64,000 nt of DNA from Lucinisca nassula (GCA_963580285.1 OY757017.1:13280538-13344537); one strand, 5' to 3'. Counted from the stretch's first letter, positions 21,265-32,552 are shown. Translations and numbers: made by a program. The notes: generated by a model from the sequence alone, not told the origin.

Positions 21265-23125
21265 GATGAAAAAATACATGTGTGTGTGCACATGTGTGTG
21301 TGTTGGGATTGCATGTATGTGTGTATATATATGCATGCATGTGTATATGCATGCATGAGTACATGCATGTTTGCATGTGGGAGTGCATGCATGTATGGAT
21401 GCAGGCATGCATGTGCATGCATGCATGTGTGTGCATGGATGCATGCATGTGTATGCATGGTTGGATGCATGCATGTGTGTGTTCATGCATGAGTGCATGC
21501 ATGCATGCATGTACATGCATGCAACTGTGAATACATGCATTTGTGTATGCATGTATAAGTGCATGTGTGCTTGCATGTTTGCATGCATACATAAAACCAT
21601 GCATGTGTGTATGCATGCATGCATGTGTGTCTTCATGCATGAGTGCATGCATGTGTGTAAGCCTGTATGGGTGCATGTATGCATCTGTGAGTGCATGCAT
21701 GTGTGCATGTATGTTTGCATGTGGGTATACATACATGCATGAAAATATGTAAGTGTGTGCATGCATGCATGCATGTGTATGTTCATGCATGAGTGCATGC
21801 ATGTGTGAGTGCATGCATGCGTGAGTGCATGCATGTTTGCATGTGGGTGTACATGTATACATGAAAGCATACATGTGTATGTGCGTGTGTGTGAGTGTAT
21901 GCATGTGTAAATGCATGACCACATGCATGTATGAGTGCATTGCATGTGTGCATGCCTGAGTGCATGTGTGCATGCATGTTTTCTTATGGCATGCATTAAT
22001 GCGTGAGTGCATGCCTTCATGTGCATGCATGTGTGTGTGTGTGCATGTGTAAGTGCATAAGTGTGCATGCCTGCATGTGCATGCATGTGTGTGTGCCTGT
22101 GTGAGTCCATAAGTGTGCATGCATGTGTGAGTACCTGCATGTATGCATGCAAGCATCAGTGTGTGTGTGTGCATGCATGCATGCATGTGCATTTGTATGT
22201 GGGTGTGCAAGCATAAATGAGTGATTGTGTATGAGTTGTGTATTACATGTTTGAGTGTAAATGCATGTGTGTGTGCATGCATGCATGTGTAAGTGGTGTG
22301 GGCCAGGTTGAGGTGGGTTGTCGTGGGGTGGGGTGTTGTGGGGTAGGGTGTCATGTGGTGGGGTCGGTGGGGTGGGGTGGGGTAGGGTAGGGATATATGC
22401 ATGCATGTATTTATGCATGTGTGTGTATGTGCATGTGTGAGTGCATAAGTGTGCATGCCTGCATGTGCATGCATGTGTGTGTGTTCATGACATTGTGTGA
22501 GTCCATAAGTATGCATGCATGCATATGTGTGTACATGCATGCATGCATGTGTGAGAACCTGCATGTATGCATGCAAGCATCAGTGTGTGTGTGTGCATGC
22601 ATGCATGTGTGTTTGTATGTGGGTGTGCAAGCATGAGTGATTGTGTATGAGCATGCATGTTTGAGTTTAAATGCATGTGTGTGTGCATGCATGCATGTGT
22701 AATGGAGTGGGCCGGGTTGAGGTGTGTTGTCGTGGGATGGGGTGTTGTGGGGTAGGGTGTCATGTGGTGGGGTGGGGTGGGGTGGTGTGGAGTAGGGTAG
22801 GGTAGGAATATAAGCATGCATGTATTTATGTATGTACAGGACAAATGGCATATCACCACCCACTATCAACTTTTGTGTAGGGGTATAATTTCTGTGTTAT
22901 GTGTTTATGAAGAAAAGACACAAAAAAAATTTCCTAGTCAACAAAGGATTTGTGCATGACTGCAAGCATGTGTGTGTGGGGTGGGACAGGGTGTGGTGGG
23001 ATGTTGTAGGCCGGGGTATGGTGGGGTTGGGTGGGGTGGGGTGTAGTGTGGTGGGGTGGGGTGGGTGGGTTTGAGGGGGAAGCGTGGGGTAGGGTAGGGT
23101 AGGGTAGCGATGTATGCATGCATGT
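21265..23125. repeat. TGCATG/TGTG minisatellite with three G-rich blocks
   Basis: About 1.6 kb of alternating TGCATGCATGTGTG variants. They are interrupted by G-rich blocks of GGGGT/GTAGGGTAGGGTAGGG type at 22290-22395, 22700-22810 and 22975-23105. A larger unit of about 380-400 bp (TGTG block, G-rich block, ATGCATGCATGTATTTATG) is visible three times. The last two repeats share GTACAGGACAAATGGCATAT. Confidence 0.85.
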
Positions 23126-23439
23126 ATTTATGTATGTACAGGACAAATGGCATATCCCCACCCCATATCAACTTTTGTGTAGGGGTATAATCTCTGTTTA
23201 TATGTGTTTATGTAGAAAAAAAAACACAAAAAATTATTAAAAAAAATACTCATCCACCCGCCCAACCACCCTACAGGACATCGCTATTTTAAAGGACAGA
23301 ATTTTTGAAAAACCCGTCCAATAAAACCGAAAATTACCATGATTACAATTATAATTCAAAGTGTGTGGCCTTGGCCCCAAGGTTATGCTAACAAATAAAT
23401 CAAAGGACAATACCTTTTGAAAGGGGAGAAAAAAATATA

Positions 23440-25675
23440 GCGAATCCATATATGAAATTTCAAAACCCTAGCTTACGCGTTTCTTAAGTTAATCCGGATG
23501 AAAAAAAATACGTGTCAGCTTATTTTCCATCAGGAACGCATATATGAAATTTCAAAACCATAGCATACACAGTTCTAAAGTTATGGAATGCATCACTTTT
23601 AGCATACATTACAATAGACACAAATTACCAAAATGACAAAGGGCCATAACTCAAATTTTGTCAAAAGTTAATCAGGTCATCTACTCATCACCACCAATCT
23701 TTTCATCAACTTTCAAGACTCTAGCTATAATAGTTTTTGAGATATCTTGCTGACAAGATTTTATTAAAACACTTCAAAGGGCAATAACTCTTGAAAGAGG
23801 CATAATCCAGATGAGAAAAAAAATTGCGTCAGCTTATTTTCCATCAGGAATGCACATAAGAAATTTAAAAACAATAGCATATACGGTTCTAAAGTTATGC
23901 TATGCATCACTTTTAGCATACATTATAATGGGCACAAATTACCAAAATTACAAAGGGCCATAACTCACAAAGTATTTTTCGGAATTTTGTCAAAAGTTAA
24001 GCAGGTCATCTACTCATCACCAACAATCTACGTGTATTCACCAACATTCAAAGCTCTAACTATAATAATTTTGAGATATTTTGCTAACAAGATTTTATTA
24101 AAAAAATTTCAAAGGGTAATAACTCTTGAAAGGGGCATAATCCGGATGAGAAAAAAATGCGTGTCAGCTAATTTTCCATCAGGAATGCATAAATGAAATT
24201 TCAAAACCATAGCATAAATGGTTCTAAAGTTATGCTATGCATCACTTTTAGCATATATTACAATGGGCAAAAATTACCAAAATGACAAAATGCCATAACT
24301 CACAAAGTGTTTTTCAGAATTTTGTCAAAAGTTAATCAGTCCATCTACTCATCCTCACCAATATGTTCACCAACTTTCAAGGCTCTAGCTCCAATAGTTT
24401 TTGAGATATCTTGCTGACAAGATTTTATTAAAAACAATTTCAAAGGGTAATAACTCTTGAAAGGGGCATAATCCGGTTGAGAAAAAAACTACGCGTCAGC
24501 TTATTTTCCATTAGGAATGCATATATGAAATTTAAAAACTATAGCATAATCGGTTCTAAAGTTATGCTATGCATCACTTTTAGCATACATTACAATGGGC
24601 ACAAATTACCAAAATGACATAGGGCCATAACTCACAAAGTATTTTTCAGAATTTTGTGTGTGTGTGTGAATTCGGGTTTAACGTCGCTTTCAACAATTTT
24701 TCAGTCATATCACGATGGTGTCTGGTTGTGACAGGGAGCTCAATGCTCACTTTTATAGTGCTGCCTCACTGAAGTATCATGTCCCAAACACATTACATGA
24801 TACCACACCCAGTCACATTATCCTGAGACTGGATCGACCAGTCCTAGCTCTACCCCGTAAATCTGAGTGCCAAACGAGGAGCAGCTAGTACCATTTTTAA
24901 CGACTTTGGTATGTCGCGGCCCGGGATGGAACCCGTGACCTCCCATTCCCCGGAGCGGACACTCTACCAACTGAGCTATCGGGGCCGGCCGGAATTTTGT
25001 CATAAGTTAATCAGTTCATCTACTCATCACCACCAATATATTCACCAACTTTCAAGGCTCTAGCTCCAATACTTTTTGAGATATCTTGATGACAAGATTT
25101 TATTAAAAAAATTTCAAAGGGCAATAACTCTTGAAAGGGGCATAATCCGGAGGAGAAAAAAAATACCCGTCAGCAAATTTTCCATGAGGAATCCATATAT
25201 GAAATTTCAAAACCCTAGCATACACGGTTCCAAAGTTATGCTATGCATCACTTTTAGCATACATTACAATAGGCACAAATTACCGAAATGAAAAAAGGCC
25301 ATAACTCACAAAGTATTTTTAGGAATTTTGTCAAAAGTTAATCACTTCATCTACTCATCACCACCAATATATTCACCAACTTTCAAGGCTCTAGCTCAAA
25401 TATTTTTTGAGATATCTTGCTGACAAGATTTTATTAAAAAAAATTCAAAGGGCAATAACTCTTGAAGGGGGCATAATCCGGACGAGAAAAAAAAATATGC
25501 GTCAGCTAATTTTCCATGAGGAATCCATATATGAAATTTCAAAACCCTAGCATACACGGTTCTTTAGTTATGCTATGCATCAAAAGCTTAACGGATGGAC
25601 GAACGAACGAACGGAAGAATGAACCAGAACCAATATGCCCCTCCAACTTTTTCAAAGTTGGGGGCATAATAAACC
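23440..25675 (+). mobile_element. Pearl-like element with 332-bp tandem core
   Basis: Landmark GCCATAAC recurs at 23643, 23957, 24292, 24624 and 25298. Intervals are 314, 335, 332 and 674; the last is 331 once the nested SINE and its duplication are removed. The array ends in an ACGG/ACGA tract (about 25591-25625) and a terminal hairpin (TGCCCCTCCAACTTT..AAAGTTGGGGGCA). Confidence 0.75.
24658..24991 (-). mobile_element. tRNA-derived SINE with exact target-site duplication
   Basis: On the minus strand it begins with a tRNA-like head: box A TAGCTCAGTTGGTAGAGTG, box B GGTTCCATCCC. The body includes AGTGAGGCAGCACTATAAAA, and the element ends GACGTTAAACCCGAATTC plus (AC)n. It is flanked by GAATTTTGT at 24649-24657 and 24992-25000. 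The clean insertion into one unit of the 332-bp array shows it is younger than the array. Confidence 0.88.
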
Positions 25676-25794
25676 AGTGGTATTATATTATCCGGACGGT
25701 GGACATAACGATGCTGACAAGAACTAGCAGGTGCAAAAGCTGTTCTGCATTTTTGTTGTTCAAAATGACAAAAAAAACAGGCTTTCTCATGAAT

Positions 25795-26530
25795 GAGTGA
25801 AAGATTGCTTCATCTCACATTTATGTGTGAAAGATAGCTTCATCTCACATGCTAAGTGAAAGATTGCTTCATCTCATATGTATGAGTGAAACTTAGCTTC
25901 ATCTCACATGTATATGAGAAAGATTGCTTCATCTCATATGTATGAGTGAAACTAAGCTTCATCTCACATGTATATGAGAAAGATTGCTTCATCTCATATC
26001 TATGAGTGAAACTTAGCTTCATCTCACATGTATATGAGAAAGATTGCTTACATGTAATTCATCTCACATGTATGAGTGAAACTTAGCTTCATTTAACATG
26101 TATATGTGAAAGATTGCTTCATCTCATATGTATGAGTGAAACTAAGCTTCATCTCACATGTATATGAGAAAGATTGCTTCATCTCATATCTATGAGTGAA
26201 ACTTAGCTTCATCTCACATGTATATGAGAAAGATTGCTTACATGTAATTCATCTCACATGTATGAGTGAAACTTAGCTTCATTTAACATGTATATGTGAA
26301 AGATTGCTTTATCTAACATGTATGAGTGAAACTTAGCTTCATCTCACATTTATGTGTGAAAAATAGCTATATCTCATACGTATGTGTAAACGATAGGTTT
26401 ATCTCACATTTATGTGCAAAGAAAAGCTTTATTCCCAATGTTTGAAAAATCGCTTTATCTCACATGTATGAGTGAAAAATAGCTTTATCTCTTGTAAGTG
26501 TGAAAGATAGCTTTAACTCATATGTATGTG
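25795..26530. repeat. Satellite of about 30-bp units
   Basis: About 24 tandem units of the type GAAAGATTGCTTCATCTCAC plus ATGTATGAGT. Two variants alternate (GATTGCTTC and AACTTAGCTTC). A longer block including TTACATGTAATTCATC is itself duplicated (about 26040 and 26220). It stops about 35 bp from exon 7. Confidence 0.85.
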
Positions 26531-26565
26531 TGATTCTATTATTTATCTGTGCCATGATGACTTAC

Positions 26566-26680
26566 TTTTCTGTACATTTGTATGTCCCTGTCATCCCATC
26601 TATACAGACACAGTCATAGTCACAGCCATCCTCCCATGTAGTTCCTTTCTTATACTCTACACCCTTGTACACACATGCAT
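26566..26680 (-). CDS. Exon 7: N-terminal half of VWC module d
   Basis: 115-bp exon, acceptor CTTTTTCCAG, donor GTAAG. It encodes ACVYKGVEYKKGTTWEDGCD, YDCVCIDGMTG and TYKCTEK. All five N-half cysteines and the conserved Trp before DGC are present. Phase 1 in, phase 2 out; joins in frame to exon 8 (AA+A gives Lys). A 30-bp satellite array starts about 35 bp into the downstream intron. Confidence 0.87.
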
Positions 26681-26699
26681 CTGGAAAAAGGATAAATGA

Positions 26700-27110
26700 A
26701 TCAACTCATTAAAAGACAAGGCAACCAGCAAAAGTGAGTCTTTGTTTGATTCTAGGTTTAACATCCACGCAAAAGAGAGTCTGCACCACCAACTAATATG
26801 ACTAAATAAATGACTTTTAGCGATTTGCATGTGATGATGTATATAGTCAGTTTACGTCCTTCATTCTTGTTTTTTTTTTTTTTTTACCTCAAATTTTACA
26901 ATCCTTACAAGAATATTTATGTAATAATGAGCAAGTAGTTATTAAGAGGTAGACAAAAGCCAGAGTACCCAAAAAAAAAAAAAACTAGCTGACCTTCCAA
27001 TGCAGAACTCTGCATTTCAAATGTGAGCCCAGCAAGACTCATTTTTCTCTATATACATGTAAATTACATTTAAAAAAAAAAAAACATACAAATTTCCATC
27101 AGATAAATAA
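26700..27110. other. Low-complexity intronic DNA
   Basis: T-run at 26871-26885, A-runs at 26970-26982 and 27072-27083. No gene or clear element boundary seen. Confidence 0.4.
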
Positions 27111-27114
27111 CCAT

Positions 27115-27570
27115 TATTCATACTCCAAGCATAGGTTGTGGGTGCCCAAGAGGAAGTAATAATAAGTACCTACAACCTAAGTTATATAACATAGGTTGTG
27201 GGTGCTTGTTAGAACTATTGGAACAGAAACTAGAAACCCTTGTAATCCTGTTAGCCTCAGTTTTCTCTCTATAAAATGCAGTTTATAGGGGTGTTAATTA
27301 CATAGACTTGTTAGTATGATATTTAAGGGGAATGGGAACACCTGGCAGATTTTTCTGCCATTTTTCAAAGGGTGACAACTTTCGGGACTTTCTGTTCGCT
27401 TTTCTATAAGCCCTGTCTGTCCCACTGAAAAAGGGGTCAACTCTTAAAGAAAAGAATTTGCTCCTCAGGAGCAAATTCTTTCCTTTAAGAGATGACCCCT
27501 ATTGACATGGGAGACAAAAATACTTTTGCAGGAGTTGCCTTCCCTGAAGGTGTATCCATTCCCCTTAAAG
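27115..27570. mobile_element. Degenerate hairpin MITE followed by GGAGCAAATT hairpin element
   Basis: 27120-27310 has two TAGGTTGTGGGTGC arms. 27325-27570 has nested inverted repeats (TTAAGGGGAATGGGAACACC / GGTGTATCCATTCCCCTTAA outer; AAGAATTTGCTCCTCAGGAG inner). Confidence 0.65.
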
Positions 27571-27595
27571 TGATTGGGGTAGATTTCCTCATGTT

Positions 27596-27808
27596 TTAAC
27601 CCTTGACCTGCTGAATATTTAAATATGCCACACCCACTGCTGATTATCAACCAATCAGATCTCTTAATGCAAATCATTGCAACAAATTCTTAAACTGAAT
27701 GGCAAACAATGAAGATCCTGATCAGATGGTTTCTTCAGAAGCCATCTGATCTGGATCTGCATTGTTTGAAAGATCAGACATATCGGGGCCCAGCAGGACA
27801 AGGGTTAA
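27596..27808. mobile_element. piggyBac-like MITE abutting the exon 6 donor
   Basis: TTAACCCTTGACCTGCTGAA at left, CAGCAGGACAAGGGTTAA at right, TTAA at both ends (27596-27599 and 27805-27808). Inside is a hairpin around GATCAGATGG. The right TTAA is intron positions 6-9 of the exon 6 donor. Confidence 0.75.
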
Positions 27809-27813
27809 ATTAC

Positions 27814-28019
27814 CTTTGCTTTCAGCGAGGGGCTGGGAACCAGAATTAGGTTTTGCCAAGTTCGAGCCTGTGATTGTCCCCTTGGGCTGGCCTGTCATCA
27901 TCGGGGTGTTGGGATCTGTGCAAGGGACTGTCGGCTGACACTGTGGTACTTGACAACACTGATCATTGGGGTCCGTTACCATGGTACAGCCAGCTGCCAG
28001 GGGTGGGTAGGTGGCACAT
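27814..28019 (-). CDS. Exon 6: C-terminal half of VWC module c plus G/S/P/T linker
   Basis: 206-bp exon with acceptor ATTTTCTCAG and donor GTAATT. It reads CATYPPLAAGCTMVTDPND, then QCCQVPQC: the C-half with the DPND-x-CC motif. The linker of about 40 residues (GTITGSNLAKPNSGSQ within it) is less Pro/Thr-pure than the others. It carries one extra cysteine (QPTVPC) shortly after the module, the only linker cysteine seen. Phase 2 in, phase 1 out. A MITE flanked by TTAA is inserted so close that TTAA occupies intron positions 6-9 downstream of this donor. Confidence 0.87.
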
Positions 28020-28054
28020 CTGAGAAAATATGGAAGTTACAGAAGTTAACATTT

Positions 28055-28310
28055 TAGTGGTTAATGCAGTGGTTAACGCGTTCGACTAATGATCAAGAGG
28101 TTGTGTGTTCGAATCCGGCCACCGGTATTGAGGTGTGTCCTTGGGCAAGACATGTAATGACACTGCCCCACTCTGCAGGTGTAAATGGGTAACAGTGGTG
28201 TAAAAGCCACTGCCTCTCTCTCGGGCGCACAGGAAACACGCGGAATGAGTGTTCAATAAACTTGAAGCTTTCATCGCAATCGAACTAAATAAACTAGTAT
28301 AAACTAACTC
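28055..28310 (+). mobile_element. tRNA-derived SINE, third family
   Basis: Head GTGGTTAATGCAGTGGTTAA with box B TGTTCGAATCC, then CTTGGGCAAGACATGTAATG and CGGAATGAGTGTTCAATAAA, ending AACTAGTATAAACTAA. The head resembles a tRNA with a mutated anticodon region. Confidence 0.65.
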
Positions 28311-28337
28311 TTACCATGCTAGACCTGGATATTTTCA

Positions 28338-28440
28338 TTTAAAACTAGAGCTATCACTAAAGGTGATGAATACCCCCACAAAAACTGCCTTGATAGTACA
28401 ACAGCGGCATTTTGCAATTTTTTCACCGTCTCAGCCTTGT
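28338..28440 (+). mobile_element. 5' fragment of a tandem-core (pearl-like) element
   Basis: ACTAGAGCTATCACTAAAGG then GATGAATACCCCCACAAAAA is nearly identical to 44870-44940, where the element continues to a CCGACCGACCGAC tract. Confidence 0.55.
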
Positions 28441-28842
28441 GAAATTGAAAACATACAACATAAAAAAATTGGAGAGGAGTGTAGTATATTGAATTATTCA
28501 GCATGGTGAGGGTTAAAGATCATGTTTGCATTAATTTTTAAAGCATCAAGGGCAAATAGCAAACAACACATATGAAGTATTTTTTCTTACACATAAATCC
28601 TTACTGTCTCTTAAAAATAAGAAAAAATGATTGTTGTTTGCTCTGGAAATTTCTGACACACTTATAGGTTTAGTTAACACATACGAGAACACTCAAAACT
28701 GATTACTCCAGGCAAATGACAACATACGAGGGTAGTTCAATATTCAACTGGCTTTAACTAGTTACTGACCTGTGGCAAGTGCACACTTTTCACATATTAT
28801 ACATCAATGCCTTATACAAGGTTACACAAACTTTTATCAGTC

Positions 28843-29143
28843 TTTGTTTTTGTTTGATTTGAGGTTTAACGTCCCTGTCAACACTGTAAAGGTCATTTTG
28901 GAGCCGTTGCTTCCAATTTTGTGGGACTTTTACCCGATATGAGATGAAATGACATCTCAAGCCCTGCCGCCCAATGAAACCAATAGGGTTTATTAGCATG
29001 GACGGTCCGCCTTGCACCGCAGTTCCTGGACAGGCTTAGATCCTCTAAGCGGTTTACCAGTACTAGTGTGCAGGCCGGATTCAGCTCTGCGTGGAAGCAT
29101 CATGCAGCCCATATATTTCTTCAGCCCCTATGGGCGGGGACCG
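28843..29143 (-). mobile_element. AAAC-tailed SINE with 11-bp target-site duplication
   Basis: Flanked by TTTTATCAGTC at 28832-28842 and 29144-29154. The 3' tail (TTTGTTTTTGTTTGATTTGA) is at the left. Inserted into the 5' region of the mariner relic. Confidence 0.85.
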
Positions 29144-29251
29144 TTTTATCAGTCAGTCTGGTATTTATAGTCTGTGTGAGGTCAAATAACATGGCAGGGG
29201 TCAGTGTTGCTGAATTTTCTTCATGGTACAGATCAATGAGTACATAACGAA

Positions 29252-29524
29252 AACATGCCTATTCAAATATATTGGTAAATTTTACCATCAAAAAATGAAA
29301 TTTTTCCGATAAAAATCTGGATATTTTTCATATTTCTGCTCAAAATAAAGATTTTGGGTACTCGTTAGAACCGCCTCATTGAGGCTGTTCTAACGAGTAC
29401 CCTCAATCTATATTCTAGAGCAGAAATAAGAAAATTAAGATTTACCCCTCTAAATCCAAGTTTTACTATATAAAAGAGGGGTTCAAGGGGGTGAAAATTA
29501 TATAGGCATGTTTTCGTGATGAGG
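29252..29524. mobile_element. Hairpin MITE inserted in the mariner relic
   Basis: Ends ACGAAAACATGCCTAT and ATAGGCATGTTTTCGT. The centre is TACTCGTTAGAACCGCCTCA with its inverted copy. It separates two parts of the mariner 5' coding region. Confidence 0.75.
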
Positions 29525-29529
29525 TACCT

Positions 29530-31680
29530 GTTTTTGAAAAAGAAGCTAAACCAGGAAATTTATGAGGCATTGTGTGAAGTTTACGGAATAACTGCTCCTT
29601 CATATTCAACTATTAACAAGAGCTCTGCAAGCGGGGCACTATACGTCCGTGGCAATTAGTAAGATGGAGCATATATAAATACTGACTGTTGTACAAGTTT
29701 GGGTTTGTGGAATGTAACCAAGGAACAATATGTTCTCCATATATTCTTACCTGGCCCTATTAATAACCTTCAATGGCTCAAACTACCTGTCTTCAACAAA
29801 TTTTCATGGTCGGTAATATATGGTGGATCATATCCTCAAAATAATCAAAATAATAAAGGCATAACTCTGGCAAGAAGTGGTGGACTGAAAGCTTGAAATT
29901 ATATGCGCTGCTCCACATCGTAGTCTAACTATACGTAAAGTTTCAGCTTCATCAGATGTAAAATGTAGGAGGCATTATCCGGAAACAAAATATGTTCAGA
30001 AAAATATGTGGTCTTGCATCAGATGTAAAATGTGAGAAGAGGTATCCGGAAATGGAATGTTTAGAACAGTCTGTGAAAGGGATATAACTCTGGTGATATC
30101 TGGCAGACCGTAACCTAAAAATAATATGCACTGTTCCATATCATGGTCTTACAGTAAGTAAAGTTTCAACATCATCCGATCTAAAATGTAGGAGGAGTTA
30201 TCGGGAAACGAAAAGTTAACAAAAAATTTCAAAGGGGCATAACTCTATTATTATTTGTTGGACCACAACCTCGAAACAATATGCACTGCCCCACATTAAG
30301 GTCTAACCATGGATGAAGTTTCAGTTTGATAGGAAGTAAACAGTAGGAGGAGTTATCCGGAAATGAGATGTTTACAAAATATTTCAAAGGGTCATAACTC
30401 CATTAATATTTGGTTGACCATAACCTCGAAACAATTTGTGCTGCCCCACATCATGGTCTAACTATGTATGAAGTTTCAGCTTGATTGGATGTAAGCTGTA
30501 GGAGGAGTGATCCGGAAACGAAAAGTTTACAAAAAATTTCAAAGGGGCATAACTCTGTTAATATTTGGTTCAAGAAATGAAAAGTTTAAAAAAATTCAAA
30601 TGAGCATAACACTATTAATATTTGGTGGACCGTAACCTCGAAACAATATGCGCTGCCCCACATCATGGTCTAACTAGGTATGAAACTGTAGGAGGAGTTA
30701 TCCGGAAACGAAAAGTTTATACAGACGGATGGACAGACGGCTGGACGGAATGCAGGGGACATAACATAATACGACCGTTTTTCAAATGGGCGTATAAAAA
30801 CTGGGTGAATGATTTTAAATGTGGTCAGGTAACGTTGGAGTGCAAGACCTGTGAATGCTACTGATGACGTCACTAAAGCAGGATAGGTGAATGTAAGTTT
30901 CAGAAATGGCTGGAAGTTTGGAGATTTCTGAGGGTGGCGTTTTTACAATTTTACATATATGTCTGGGCATGAGGAAGCTTTCAGCGCATTGGGTCCCAAA
31001 ATGCCTTAGTAAAGAATAACAAGCAGTCAGAGTGTCCATGTCTGAATCACTTTTGGAAAGATATGATTCTGATCTGGAAGACTTTCTTGAAAGAATTGTT
31101 ACTGGGGACAAACCTTGGATCCATCACTATAATCCTGAGACTAAACAGCAGAGTAAACTATGGACTGGTAACGGTTCACTATGCCAAAGAAATTCAAGAC
31201 TCTGCCTTCAGTTGGCAAGGTGATGACAACTGTGGTTTGGGATAGCAAGGAGGTCCTGTTGGTGGACTATTTACCTTAAGGCCTGACTATTTAATGGGGA
31301 CTGTTATACTAATATTTTGGACCAATAACGTGCAGCTAGTGTATAGAAAAGGTGTGAAAAAATTACAGAAGGTGTGCTGTTGCATCATGGCAATGCTAGA
31401 GTCCATACTTGCCAAGTTTCTGTGGACGCAATGAAGTGGAACGGTTTCAAACCCTTACTCCTCCTCCCTATTCTCCTGATCTGGCACTCAGTGATTGCTT
31501 TTTTTCCGAAATTGAAGAGAGAATTGTGTTGACATCACTTCCAGTCAGATGAAGAGCTAAAGCAGCAGTTGGCGGGTGGACTGACTCTTAAGACCCTGAA
31601 TTCTACAAAAATGGACTTTCAGCCTTGGAACATTGATTGCTGCTGGGTGACTATGTGGAAAAAGAAGAAGTCAAGCGTGA
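29530..31680 (+). pseudogene. Mariner transposase pseudogene in several pieces
   Basis: Piece 1 (about 29530-29617) reads LKKKLNQEIYEALCEVYG then ITAPSYSTIN, matching the N-terminal DNA-binding region of mariner transposases. After the pearl-like insert the next piece (about 30791-30850) reads NWVNDFKCGQVTLE. 30906-31010 reads ISEGGVFTIL and LGMRKLSAHWVPK. 31030-31160 reads ERIVTGDKPWIHHYNPETKQ, containing the first catalytic Asp. The second Asp of HHDNARPH is Gly here (HHGNARVH near 31382). The third is kept (YSPDLALSD near 31469). In-frame stops and frame changes occur throughout, so no active product is possible. This is an ordinary dead DNA transposon of the D,D34D family. Confidence 0.85.
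29618..30790 (+). mobile_element. Pearl-like element inserted in the mariner relic
   Basis: Starts AAGAGCTCTGCAAGCGGGGC. It has about eight diverged core units with landmarks AAAGGGGCATAACTCT and GGAGGAGTTATCCGGAAA, then a GACGGATGGACAGACGG tract and a short GACCG..CGGTC-like end. The mariner frame resumes at once afterwards. Confidence 0.7.
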
Positions 31681-31754
31681 TTCGTAGTAGGTAAGGCTAG
31701 ATACTTATTGAACAACCCTCATAAGACAGTTCTCTTTATTGAACGACCCTCAAA

Positions 31755-32542
31755 AGATACAGATGGCTTGAACACAGATGGCTTGTTTACCATGGCTGAG
31801 TGGAACCCATTTTTGAGTCCCTAGGGAATTCCTCAACATTAGAAGTAGTGCGGGATAATTAAGGACATTTTCGACTTTTATCTTGCAACTGTCGAGGCGA
31901 TTCTAATGAGTACACACAGAATACATTTTTATTATGGAACACTGAAAAGATGTCCCAAAATTAACCCTGTTATGCCTCCCGAAAGTAACCCTCAGTGGCT
32001 CGAACTACCCCTGTCTCGAACAGATTTTCATTGTCCTAAAGCTGTTCGAGCTACTGAAGTTCGACTATAGTTCTCTTCATGAAAGAACAATGCCGTCCTG
32101 GCAGGTATCGAACCTGCAACATTCTAATGCATCAGACTGAGCTAGCTTATAACTGAAAACAAAATTTTATCTGAGTACAACCACAAGTACAACTACAGCC
32201 GAACTTCAATGGCTCGAACACCTTTGGGACCTCGAAAATCTGTTCGAGACGCGGGTAGTTCGAGCCACTGAGGTTACTGTCAGGAGGCACAACGAGATAC
32301 TTTTAGACATCTTTTCGGTGTTCTTTAATGAAAATGTATGCTGTGTGTACTCCTTAGAATCGCCTCATCGAGGCGATTCTAATGAGTACACACAGCATAC
32401 ATTTGCAAGATAAAGGACTAAAATCTCCTTAATTATCCCCACTATTTCTTATGTAGAGGTTTTCCCTAGGGGCTCAAGAATGGGTTCGACACATCCATGG
32501 TAAACGAGCCATCGGTGTTCGAGCCATCGAAGTTCTGCTGTA
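31755..32542. mobile_element. Long foldback element next to exon 5
   Basis: Two long arms are inverted copies: GTTTACCATGGCTGAGTGGA .. CTCAGTGGCTCGAAC at left; GTTCGAGCCACTGAGG .. CATGGTAAACGAGCCATCG at right. The centre (about 32080-32200) holds a tRNA-like segment in reverse (GGCAGGTATCGAACCTGC). The right terminus TACAGCAGAACTTCGATGG (minus strand) starts about 10 bp into the intron after exon 5. Confidence 0.65.
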
Positions 32543-32552
32543 TGTAAAATAC

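Larger units (their letters stand above)
28729..31725 (+). mobile_element. Mariner transposon relic broken by three insertions
   Basis: Left end ACGAGGGTAGTTCAATATTC and right end CTTATTGAACAACCCTCAT are mariner-type inverted termini ending in TA-like context. Between them are pieces of one transposase interrupted by a SINE (28843-29143), a hairpin MITE (about 29252-29524) and a pearl-like element (about 29618-30790). Each piece resumes in the transposase order. Confidence 0.8.

Noticed and set aside
21193..22869. Long ORFs rich in Met, His, Ala, Cys, Thr (MHACMHTHMHA-like)
   Set aside because: Translation of the TGCATG minisatellite; composition is dictated by the repeat and all strands give similar frames.
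23085..23110. TAGGG repeats as an interstitial telomere
   Set aside because: The unit is GTAGG/GGGTA, not TTAGGG, only about four copies occur, and it lies inside a G-rich minisatellite.
22870..23300. CRISPR-like direct repeats across the G-rich and ATGCATG blocks
   Set aside because: Irregular unit length, no unique spacers, and the window is eukaryotic.
24920..24991. Possible minus-strand tRNA gene
   Set aside because: Boxes A and B are good, but it is the head of a SINE with an exact target duplication.
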